Shown piece after piece: positions 27,399-35,066 of a stretch of DNA of 64,000 bases. The stretch covers positions 124,001 through 188,000 of the forward strand of contig JAOAPC010000011.1 in assembly GCA_025462735.1 (NCBI GenBank), in the 5' to 3' direction. Origin of the DNA: Acidobacteriaceae bacterium. Its GTDB lineage: Bacteria; Acidobacteriota; Terriglobia; Terriglobales; Acidobacteriaceae. Every line of letters begins with the position of its first letter. Within the stretch, counting starts at the first letter, position 1. The position numbers and the translations under genes are program-made. The notes under the pieces are model-generated. The model made no database searches and was not told the origin of the DNA. It was given only the letters and a program-made list of their open reading frames with translations.

Positions 27399-28889
27399 AT
27401 GAGTACCGTTGCAGCACCGCCGCTGACAAAGGTTCCTAATTACATCAATGGGAAATGGCAGGATTCTACTTCGACCGATTGGCAGGACGTCATCAATCCC
27501 GCCAATGGCGAAGTTGTCGCGCGAGTACCGCTCTCTGGCGTTGCCGAAGTCAGCAAAGCAATCGACGCTGCTGCCGCCGCTTACCCCGCCTGGAGGCGTA
27601 CGCCGCCCGAAGACCGGATTCAGCCGCTCTTCAAGTTGAAACAACTCCTCGAAGAGCATATTGACGGGCTGGCGCGCATCATCACGCAAGAGAACGGCAA
27701 AACTTTCGCGGAAGCCAAAGCCGAGTTGCGGCGTGCAATCGAGAACGTCGAAGTCGCCTGTGGCATTCCTATGATGATGCAGGGCTACAACCTTGAAGAC
27801 GTCGCTCGCGGCATCGATGAAACCATGATCCGCCAGCCGCTAGGAGTTGTGGCGGCAATCACGCCATTCAATTTTCCGGGCATGATTCCATTCTGGTTTT
27901 TACCGTATGCGATTGCTTGCGGAAATACTCTCATCGTTAAGCCGTCCGAGCGGGTGCCCCTCACCATGCGGCATGCGTTTGAGTTGCTCGAACAAGCCGG
28001 ATTGCCTCCCGGCGTGGTAAACCTGGTTAACGGCGGCAAGGCTGCTGTGGATACGCTTCTAGATCATCCCAAAGTTCGGGCAATCAGTTTCGTCGGTTCC
28101 ACTCCTGTGGCTAAGTACATCTATGCTCGCGCCGGAGCCAATGGCAAGCGCGCGCAGTGCCAGGGCGGGGCGAAGAACCACGTGATCGTGCTTCCTGACG
28201 CTGACATGAAGATGGCGACGCAGATCATCAGCGACAGTGCTTTCGGATGCGCCGGGCAACGCTGCCTGGCGGTTTCGGTGGCGATCACCGTCGGGGAGGC
28301 GCAGAAAACATTTCGCGATTCAATCACCGAAGCTGCAAGTTCGCTCAGGGTAGGAAATGGCCTGGATGAAGGTGTCCAGATGGGCCCGGTCATCACCCGG
28401 CAGAGCAAGTCACGTGTTGAGTCGCTGATTGAAGTGGGTGCCCGAGAGGGAAAAGTATTACTCGATGGCCGGCAAGCGCGAATCCCGGGCGGCGAGAACG
28501 GGAATTTTGTGAAGCCCACCGTACTTGACGCGCTCCCGGCGAACAGTGAACTGGCAGATACCGAAATCTTCGGCCCGGTTCTCAGCCTTGTCCACGCTGA
28601 CAGCCTCGATGACGCGCTCGCATTTCTGGAGCGCAGCGCCTACGGCAATCAGGCTTCCTTGTTTACCTCGAGCGGTGCAGCTGCACGCCGATTCCGCTAT
28701 GATGCGCCGGCAGGGAATATCGGCATTAACATCGGAGTTGCCGCGCCCATGGCGTATTTCCCGTTTAGCGGATGGAAAGACAGCTTCTTCGGCGTGCAGC
28801 ATGGTCAGGGTCGTGACGCCGTTGAGTTCTACACCGAAAAGAAAGTCGTGGTGGAACGCTGGGCTGCCGAGCACTCGCGAAAATTTTGA
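27399..28889 (+). CDS. mmsA: CoA-acylating (methyl)malonate-semialdehyde dehydrogenase
   Basis: 496 residues. The ATG at 27399 was chosen over upstream in-frame starts because it follows AGGAAGG at good spacing. It has the diagnostic MMSDH features: [39 protein letters not shown] and catalytic Cys289 in GCAGQRCLA; plain ALDHs differ there. MmsA makes acetyl-CoA from malonate semialdehyde or propionyl-CoA from methylmalonate semialdehyde, releasing CO2. Between two aminotransferases it completes a beta-alanine or 3-aminoisobutyrate route. It lies 37 bases after gabT. Confidence 0.93.
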   Translation: MSTVAAPPLTKVPNYINGKWQDSTSTDWQDVINPANGEVVARVPLSGVAEVSKAIDAAAAAYPAWRRTPPEDRIQPLFKLKQLLEEHIDGLARIITQENGKTFAEAKAELRRAIENVEVACGIPMMMQGYNLEDVARGIDETMIRQPLGVVAAITPFNFPGMIPFWFLPYAIACGNTLIVKPSERVPLTMRHAFELLEQAGLPPGVVNLVNGGKAAVDTLLDHPKVRAISFVGSTPVAKYIYARAGANGKRAQCQGGAKNHVIVLPDADMKMATQIISDSAFGCAGQRCLAVSVAITVGEAQKTFRDSITEAASSLRVGNGLDEGVQMGPVITRQSKSRVESLIEVGAREGKVLLDGRQARIPGGENGNFVKPTVLDALPANSELADTEIFGPVLSLVHADSLDDALAFLERSAYGNQASLFTSSGAAARRFRYDAPAGNIGINIGVAAPMAYFPFSGWKDSFFGVQHGQGRDAVEFYTEKKVVVERWAAEHSRKF

Positions 28890-28895
28890 CAGGCA

Positions 28896-28984
28896 TGTCA
28901 TCCTGAGCTCAGCCAAGTTACAGAGATCCTTCGACTGCGTGACCTCATTCGCAAGCGAATGAGTTTACTCCGCTCAGGATGACA
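28896..28984. repeat. 89-base element with perfect 13-base terminal inverted repeats and an inner hairpin
   Basis: TGTCATCCTGAGC (28896-28908) and GCTCAGGATGACA (28972-28984) are exact reverse complements. Inside is a perfect CTCATTCGC-AA-GCGAATGAG (28944-28963). The GTCATCC end resembles the REP-like elements at 3174 and 5221. It fills the mmsA/aminotransferase gap and could weaken read-through or protect mRNA ends. Confidence 0.8.
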
Positions 28985-28995
28985 AAAGAGGTTAT

Positions 28996-30291
28996 ATGTC
29001 CAACACGATCCAGAAATACAAAGACTACGTAATGACCGGCTTTCTGAAGTCGGTTGCGCCGATCGTCATCGATCGTGCCAGCGGCGTTAAAGTGTGGGAC
29101 GAAAACGGCCGCGAATACCTGGATTGTTTCTCAGGAATTTCCGTGGTCAATGCCGGCCACAACCATCCGCGCGTTGTCGCAGCCGCTAAGGCGCAGATGG
29201 ACAAACTGATCCACTGTTCCTCATACCTCTATCATGTTGCACCCGTGGCGGATCTCGCGGAAAAGATCGCCCACATCGCGCCGCGCGGGCTAACCAAGTC
29301 ATTTTTCGGAAACGGAGGCGCCGAGGCGATTGAAGGCGCGTTGAAGCTAGCTCGCCTCTACACCGGCAAACACGAATTCATTTCGTTGCATGGCAGCTTT
29401 CACGGACGCAGTTGGGGCACGCTCAGCCTTACCGGAAATCAGGGCCGCAAAAAACGCGGCGGGCCCTACGCTCCGGGAATAGCGTTCGCTCCCGCCCCAT
29501 ACGCTTATCGTTCGTTGTGGGCCAATGATCCTGAAGAATGCGCGCGGCAATGTGCGAAGTCTATTGACGAAGTCATTCGCTTCGCCACCGCCGGTGACGT
29601 GGCCGCGTTCATTGCCGAACCGGTCATGGGCGAAGGCGGCATTTTGGTTCCTCCAACGAACTATTTCCGCGAAGTAAAGAAGGTCCTCGATCAGCATGGA
29701 ATTCTTTTTATCGCGGATGAAGTCCAGTCCGGATTCGGCCGCACCGGCAAGATGTTTGCTATCGAGCATTACGGCGTCACGCCCGACATTTTGGTTACTG
29801 CTAAAGGCATTGCCGATGGTTTTCCGCTCAGCGCATTCACTACGCGTCCTGAAATAGCGGCCGCTTACAAGCCCGGCGACCACCTTTCCACTTTCGGCGG
29901 GAATCCCGTCGCCTGCGCGGCAGCGCTGGCCAACATTCAAGTAATGGAAGAAGAACACCTGCCGGCCCGCGCAGCGGAGACTGGCGAATACGCGATGAAG
30001 AAGTTACGTGGCCTGCAAAAACAGAATCCTCTCATCGGTGAAGTTCGCGGCCTGGGATTAATGATTGGCGTGGAGCTTGTACGCGACGAAAAGCTCACGC
30101 CCGCTAACACAGAAGCCGAGGCCATTCGCGATGCGCTATTGCGCGAGGGTGTCCTGGTCGGTGTTGGTGGAGTTTACGGAAACGTAGTTCGCTTCCAGCC
30201 TCCTCTGATCATCACTAAAGAACAAATCGACCGTGCGTTGGACGCCTTCGCCGCGGCCTTGACGGAGGTTTCACAACCCGCGGCTGTCTAA
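28996..30291 (+). CDS. Class-III omega-aminotransferase (third in the cluster)
   Basis: 431 residues. The start follows AAAAGAGGTTAT. Full class-III motif set: [59 protein letters not shown] and the PLP Lys in TAKGIADGFPLSAF. In style it fits the AGXT2 / beta-alanine-pyruvate / ornithine transaminase group. With MmsA directly upstream, beta-alanine or 3-aminoisobutyrate are sensible substrates. It ends the apparent catabolic run; the following 166 bases before cpoB hold no feature I recognise. Confidence 0.88.
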   Translation: MSNTIQKYKDYVMTGFLKSVAPIVIDRASGVKVWDENGREYLDCFSGISVVNAGHNHPRVVAAAKAQMDKLIHCSSYLYHVAPVADLAEKIAHIAPRGLTKSFFGNGGAEAIEGALKLARLYTGKHEFISLHGSFHGRSWGTLSLTGNQGRKKRGGPYAPGIAFAPAPYAYRSLWANDPEECARQCAKSIDEVIRFATAGDVAAFIAEPVMGEGGILVPPTNYFREVKKVLDQHGILFIADEVQSGFGRTGKMFAIEHYGVTPDILVTAKGIADGFPLSAFTTRPEIAAAYKPGDHLSTFGGNPVACAAALANIQVMEEEHLPARAAETGEYAMKKLRGLQKQNPLIGEVRGLGLMIGVELVRDEKLTPANTEAEAIRDALLREGVLVGVGGVYGNVVRFQPPLIITKEQIDRALDAFAAALTEVSQPAAV

Positions 30292-30457
30292 CGCCACGGC
30301 GAATGGGGTTATGTCCTTGTGGTCGATTTCGTTAGCCGCTCCGCATCTGATTCGAGGCATCAATACCACCACTCTGCTGCCCCCTAGTGAACTTGACCTC
30401 AGACGACTCTTCTGTTGCACTTACGATTAGGACGTTTTCCGCATCTTAGGAATCGAT

Positions 30458-31312
30458 ATGAAAATCTTCCGCACTCGCATTTTCTTAGTCATTTTGGCTG
30501 GGGTCATGAGCACTCCGGCTTGGGCCGTGAACCGTGAACTGGTTGAGCTGCAAACCCAGGTGCAGCAGATCCAGGACCAAATGACCTCGCTGAAGCAGTC
30601 GCTCGACGAGCGCATGGGCGTGATCAAGAACCTGATGGACCAGAATACCGACAGCATTAATAAGGTCACGGTTGCGATTACGAACATGCAGGTCGCGCTG
30701 CAGAAGCAACAGAGCGACACCAATAATCATGTGGACCAGCTCTCCGGGCAACTGCAAACGCTGAACGACAGCTTGGACGAACTGAAGGCTCGACTCGGCA
30801 AAGTAACTAACCAGCTCGAAACCATGCAGCAGGCCCAACAGAGTCTTGCAGCTCAGGCCAGCCAGCAGGCCCAAACCGCCGCCCAACAGCAGCAACAGCT
30901 CAATGTGCCGCCTCCCGATGTGCTCTATAACAATGCGCTTCGCGACTACAACGGCGGGAACGTCGATCTTGCCAAGCAGGAGTTTTCTGACTACGTAAAG
31001 AATTATCCCAACACCGATCTCGCTGGCAATGCGTACTTCTACCTGGCCGAGCTGGCGTTCAAGGCGGGAGACTATCCGGCTGCAATCAAAGGATACGATC
31101 AGGTCCTACAGACCTTTCCCGACGGAAGCAAGGCTGCTTCTGCCGAGCTGAAGAAAGGCTTGGCACAGATCGAAGCAGGCCAGAAGGACGCCGGCATCTC
31201 GACATTGCGCCACGTCGTGCAACGCTATCCGCGCACCAACGAGGCCATGCAGGCTAAAGACCGGCTGAGGAAATTGGGAGTGGCGACTGCTGCGAGCAGG
31301 CGCGCGGAGTAG
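30458..31312 (+). CDS. cpoB: CpoB/YbgF-like Tol-Pal accessory protein
   Basis: 284 residues. A signal peptide (about 1-23, ending PAWA) leads to a long coiled coil (about 25-135) rich in Gln, Asp and Leu. Three TPR-like repeats follow (about 150-275): LYNNALRDYNGGNVDLAKQEF, AYFYLAELAFKAGDYPAAI and the last with STLRHVVQRYP. This coil-plus-TPR order is that of CpoB/YbgF, which works in the periplasm with the Tol-Pal machine during cell constriction. A Pal-like gene lies 2.1 kb downstream, but two minus-strand genes stand between. Confidence 0.87.
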   Translation: MKIFRTRIFLVILAGVMSTPAWAVNRELVELQTQVQQIQDQMTSLKQSLDERMGVIKNLMDQNTDSINKVTVAITNMQVALQKQQSDTNNHVDQLSGQLQTLNDSLDELKARLGKVTNQLETMQQAQQSLAAQASQQAQTAAQQQQQLNVPPPDVLYNNALRDYNGGNVDLAKQEFSDYVKNYPNTDLAGNAYFYLAELAFKAGDYPAAIKGYDQVLQTFPDGSKAASAELKKGLAQIEAGQKDAGISTLRHVVQRYPRTNEAMQAKDRLRKLGVATAASRRAE

Positions 31313-31329
31313 ATCGATTCCGCTTATTG

Positions 31330-31380
31330 AGACCCTGTCATTCCGAACCGCTTCAGCGGTGAGGAATCTGCTTTATCTCG
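31330..31380. repeat. REP-like single arm
   Basis: CCTGTCATTCCGAACCGCTT...GAGGAATCTGC, with an inner CCGCT-TCA-GCGG-type hairpin. It belongs to the GTCATCC...GGATCT class seen at 3174, 5221 and 28896. It sits between convergent cpoB and the tonB pseudogene. Confidence 0.55.
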
Positions 31381-31386
31381 ATACGC

Positions 31387-32212
31387 CTAATAAAGGTGGA
31401 AGGCGACCTCGACGGCGATCTTCGCCGCCACTGGCTGTCCATTTTTTGTCGCCGGTTGAAATTTCCATTTACTGACAGTCTCCACGGCCTTTTCGTCGAG
31501 AGCCTTACCCAATGCCCTAGTCACTTTAGATATCGCGAGGCTGACCATCGGATCCAACGACTAAGCTCAGAACACAGGTACCCTGGTACATCGCTTTTCT
31601 TGCCGTCTCGCTGTATTCCGGACCAGGCATATAAATTGCCCGGGGCGCCACGATCCCGCGACCCATCTCGTAAACTTTTTCGTTCTCCAATGATAGCTTC
31701 TGAACTGAAGGAGTTAACGCGGCCGAGAGCATAGGCGAAGGGAGCGGTAAATTCAGCTCTGCAAATTTGGCACCGGGGTTGAAGTGAAACACTAGCTCCT
31801 GCCGAATTTGAACTAGATTCCCTCCCTGAGTGTAGGGATCGAACCGCCACTGCCGCACCGCATCTACGGCCGCCTCCGCTAGATGTAAGTCGCCGCTGAT
31901 TATGGACACGTCGGTAACGCTGCCATTCGCCTCTACTGTAGCGAGAAGTACTACTGACCCTTCCAGGTTCTTCTTCCGCGATTCCTTAGGATACTTTGGG
32001 TCTACTTTATGAATGAGCCGCCCAGCACTGATCCGCCTCGTCTCTGAAACTTTCGAATCTGATAACTTCTCTTCGGAAGCCTTCGAATCAATCGCAGATC
32101 CGGAAGGGGGGTCGGCGGGTACCGGATCACTCGGCTGTGTTAGTACACCTTGCGAGTGGCACAGAAATGAAAATGTCAGCACGACGATAACAGCGAATGC
32201 ATGCGGCTTCAT
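31387..32212 (-). pseudogene. TonB-like protein with two TonB C-terminal domains, broken by a 1-base frameshift
   Basis: Start ATG 32212 gives a signal peptide (KPHAFAVIVVLTFSFLCHSQ). A first TonB_C domain (HKVDPKYPKESRKK ... AVRQWRFDPY) is followed by a second (GPEYSETARKAMYQGTCVL ...). The frame stops at 31526, just after GSDGQPRDI. Dropping one T near 31528 restores KVTRALGKALDEKAVETVSK and the normal TonB ending to a TAG at 31387; the repaired length is 274 codons. So this is a real single-base indel or a sequencing error. Intact, it would carry energy or structural links at the envelope. Confidence 0.85.
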
Positions 32213-32237
32213 CTGCGCGGTGCTCCGAAAACAGAGT

Positions 32238-33308
32238 TCAAGCACGGCTGCGAACGGAGGCTGCGGTGGTCGCATGCTCCCCAATTCCCGGCACCGTCCT
32301 CTTTACTACCGGCGCAATCTGCCTGACCTGTGACATCAATTCCTCAAACTGTTCGGGATAGAGCGACTGCATTCCGTCTGACAAAGCCTTGTCTGGGTCG
32401 CAGTGGACTTCGATCAGCAATCCATCCGCTCCCACTGCAACTGCAGCGCGCGACAACGGCGTGACTTTGTTGCGCTTGCCGGTTCCGTGGCTCGGATCAA
32501 CCACAATCGGCAAATGACTTAGGCGTTGCACTGCGGGAATCAAGCTCAAGTCGAGCGTGTTGCGCGTATGGTCGGCGAAGGTTCGAACGCCACGCTCGCA
32601 GAGAATCACGTTGTAATTGCCCTCGCTCATCACGTACTCAGCCGCCATCAGGAATTCTTCCAAGGTCGCCGACATACCACGCTTCAGCAGCACCGGTTTT
32701 CGCGAGCGTCCCGCACGCTTAAGCAAAGAAAAATTCTGCATGTTACGCGCGCCAATCTGGACGACGTCCGCGTATTCTTCGAGCAACTCCAGCGACTCGT
32801 TATCAATCGCCTCAGTGACGATCTTTAATCCAAACTGATCGCGAATGTCGGCCATGATCTGCAACGCCTCTTCGCCCAGGCCCTGGAATGCATATGGCGA
32901 TGTGCGTGGCTTGTAGGCGCCGCCGCGAAAAAACTGCGCACCGGCGCGATGCACGCGCTCGGCCACGGCAAATGCCTGTTCGCGACTCTCAATCGCGCAC
33001 GGCCCGGCAACGATCGCGAGTCCCGGTCCGCCAAACGTGGCGTCCGTGCCGGGAAACGAAACCACCGTATTCTCCGCCTTCATGTCGCGGCTGACCAGCT
33101 TGTAAGGCTTAGTTACGCGAATGACTTCCTGTACGCCTGGCATTTCTTCGAGCGTTCCGGGCTCGATTTCGCCACGGTTTCCGGTAATGCCAATGGCGGT
33201 CCGTTCCGCTCCCGGGATGGAGTGGGCGCGGTACCCAAGCGCTTCGATTTTGTCGCATACCGCGCGGATGGCTTCCTCTTTGGCATGCGCCTGCATAACT
33301 ACGAGCAT
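32238..33308 (-). CDS. aroF: 3-deoxy-7-phosphoheptulonate (DAHP) synthase, type I-beta with N-terminal ferredoxin-like domain
   Basis: 356 residues. Residues 1-85 form the ACT/ferredoxin-like regulatory domain ([20 protein letters not shown]) seen in Thermotoga-type enzymes. The TIM barrel then shows [69 protein letters not shown] and [10 protein letters not shown]. It condenses PEP with erythrose-4-phosphate, the first step to aromatic amino acids. The N-terminal domain gives feedback control in relatives. It lies 25 bases upstream of the broken tonB gene on the same strand. Confidence 0.94.
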   Translation of the reverse strand: MLVVMQAHAKEEAIRAVCDKIEALGYRAHSIPGAERTAIGITGNRGEIEPGTLEEMPGVQEVIRVTKPYKLVSRDMKAENTVVSFPGTDATFGGPGLAIVAGPCAIESREQAFAVAERVHRAGAQFFRGGAYKPRTSPYAFQGLGEEALQIMADIRDQFGLKIVTEAIDNESLELLEEYADVVQIGARNMQNFSLLKRAGRSRKPVLLKRGMSATLEEFLMAAEYVMSEGNYNVILCERGVRTFADHTRNTLDLSLIPAVQRLSHLPIVVDPSHGTGKRNKVTPLSRAAVAVGADGLLIEVHCDPDKALSDGMQSLYPEQFEELMSQVRQIAPVVKRTVPGIGEHATTAASVRSRA

Positions 33309-33399
33309 GAGTTCACCTCGAAAGCTAAGTTTATCGTATAGAAAGCGGTAAACCTAGCTTAAGCAAGGCGCATCGGAAGATTGTCTGTAAGGAGTCAAT

Positions 33400-33963
33400 A
33401 TGCGCCAGGTAATCATTATCGCGGTAGCCGCCATTTGCTTGATGGGCGCAGCTTTTGCGCAATCTACCAACCAGCAAAGCACGTCAGAGCAGCAGGCCGG
33501 AGCTGTACCATACACTCCGCCAACACCTGCTCAGCAGCAGGAAGTACAGCAGAATCTCAAAGACGTACACTTTGCCTTCGACCAATGCGATCTCACTTCG
33601 GACGATCGCCAGAGTCTTGAATCGACTGCCAACTGGCTGAAGGCGAACCCTGAGGTGTACGTCACCATCGCGGGTGATGCCGACGAGCGGGGCAGCATCG
33701 TTTATAACCTGGCGCTATCTGAAAAGCGCGCTTCAGTTACTCGGGATGCCTTAGTCGGGATGGGAGTGCCTGCAGACCGAATCGTATTTGCCACTGGGTG
33801 GGGCAAGCTGTATCCGGTATGCAACCAGTCTGACGACTCCTGCTGGAGTGAGAACAGGCGGGCGCACTTCGAACCCTGGCAAGCGGGATCGTTAAACGCC
33901 TCTAAATCGGGAGCGCCTTCAGGGAGCGAATCAGCTTCTTTGTCGAGTGCTTCGGCGAAATAG
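33400..33963 (+). CDS. Pal/OmpA-like peptidoglycan-associated protein without a lipobox
   Basis: 187 residues. The ATG follows AAGGAGTCAAT. The OmpA domain (about 50-160) is clear: VHFAFDQCDLTSDDRQSL, IAGDADERGSIVYNLALSEKRA and NRRAHFEPW. The N-terminus ends GAAFAQS, a signal-peptidase-I site with no Cys, so unlike normal Pal it should not be lipidated. The 30-residue tail is Ser/Ala-rich. It should bind peptidoglycan in the periplasm. Its Tol partners are absent except the cpoB-like gene 2 kb upstream. Confidence 0.88.
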   Translation: MRQVIIIAVAAICLMGAAFAQSTNQQSTSEQQAGAVPYTPPTPAQQQEVQQNLKDVHFAFDQCDLTSDDRQSLESTANWLKANPEVYVTIAGDADERGSIVYNLALSEKRASVTRDALVGMGVPADRIVFATGWGKLYPVCNQSDDSCWSENRRAHFEPWQAGSLNASKSGAPSGSESASLSSASAK

Positions 33964-33990
33964 TTCTCACCCACATGAGACTGTGGAGGA

Positions 33991-34030
33991 ACGGGCGTCC
34001 TCGCCCGTGTTCTCGCCGGGCATTTGCCCG
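33991..34030. repeat. Palindromic element of the CGGGCG-NCCT-CGCCCG family plus a second hairpin
   Basis: ACGGGCG-TCCT-CGCCCGT (33991-34008), then CGGGCA-TT-TGCCCG (34017-34030). The first has the loop and core of the elements inside leuS and at 50319 and 51428. The TTG at 34024 lies inside it, so it is unlikely to be the nfo start. Confidence 0.7.
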
Positions 34031-34080
34031 CAACTCTGTGCGCTCTCTGCGATACTGTCGCAGTGCCACGTAACCTTTCT

Positions 34081-34998
34081 ATGGCAGCGGAGCAAGACAT
34101 TCTCAAGATGCCGGCTCCCCGACGGCCTCCAAAACTCACCGCGCGCCGCATTGGAATTCACACTTCATCTGCAGGCGGAGTTGAAAATGCTGCCGAGAGG
34201 GCCTATCGCCTGGGCTGCAACACATTTCAGATTTTCTCCTCCAGCCCGCGGCAATGGAAGCCATACGAACTCGGACGCCCGCAATGCGAGCAGATGAACC
34301 GCCTGCGTGAGAAGTATGATCTGAAGCCGTTGGTTATCCATACGAATTATTTAATCAACCTGGCTGGCACCACGGAAGTGTTTCTTCGAAAATCCATTGA
34401 GGCGTTTCGCGGCGAAATCGAGCGTGCCCTGGCGCTCTGTGCGGAGTATCTGGTACTTCATCCCGGATCATTTCGTGGCGCCGATCGTGAAAAGGGATTG
34501 CTGCAAACTGCCGCTGCCATCGCTGCCGCCAGTCGTGGGCTGGATTTGGCAAAGGGTGGGCTGACGATCCTGATCGAAAACACCGCAGGCGCTGAGTATT
34601 CGCTTGGCGGCAGCTTCGAACAGGTTGCCGAGGTGATCGAGCATTTGCGGAACCATGTTCCGGTTGCGGCCTGCATTGATACCTGTCACGTCCACGTTGC
34701 AGGTTACGACATTGTTTCCGAAGAGGGATTTCAAGAAACGATACGCACACTCGACAGCACTATCGGCTTGAAGAAGGTTCCGGTCTGGCATTGTAACGAC
34801 GCCAAAGCCGCCCGAGGTTCGAAGCTCGACCGGCATCAGCACATCGGAAAGGGAACCATCGGACTTGAGGTGTTTCGACGTGTATTAAACGACCCGCGGC
34901 TTGCGCATGCTGCATTCATTGCGGAGACTCCAATCGACCAGCCGGGAGATGATCGCCGGAACGTTGCATCGCTGAAGAAGCTGGTGAAATTGACGTAG
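34081..34998 (+). CDS. nfo: Endonuclease IV (AP endonuclease)
   Basis: 305 residues from ATG 34081; an upstream TTG at 34024 lies within a repeat and was rejected. The AP2Ec TIM barrel has the three-zinc ligands in order: LVLHPGSFRGA, ILIENTAGAEYSLGG, CIDTCHVHVAGYD, WHCNDAKAARGSKLDRHQHIGKG and FIAETP. Nfo cuts the backbone 5' of abasic sites in base excision repair. The leader of about 28 residues before RRIGIHTS is longer than usual, so the true start could be the ATG at 34108. Confidence 0.93.
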   Translation: MAAEQDILKMPAPRRPPKLTARRIGIHTSSAGGVENAAERAYRLGCNTFQIFSSSPRQWKPYELGRPQCEQMNRLREKYDLKPLVIHTNYLINLAGTTEVFLRKSIEAFRGEIERALALCAEYLVLHPGSFRGADREKGLLQTAAAIAAASRGLDLAKGGLTILIENTAGAEYSLGGSFEQVAEVIEHLRNHVPVAACIDTCHVHVAGYDIVSEEGFQETIRTLDSTIGLKKVPVWHCNDAKAARGSKLDRHQHIGKGTIGLEVFRRVLNDPRLAHAAFIAETPIDQPGDDRRNVASLKKLVKLT

Positions 34999-35066
34999 GA
35001 TTCAAACCGCGTCTTTCGTCCGCGCCCGCGGCGTCCGCATATACATTGTAAAATCTAATTCCAACC

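Noticed and set aside
31396-31734. Plus-strand frame opposite the broken tonB gene
   Set aside because: No homology-like features; the minus strand gives clear TonB_C sequence on both sides of the frameshift.
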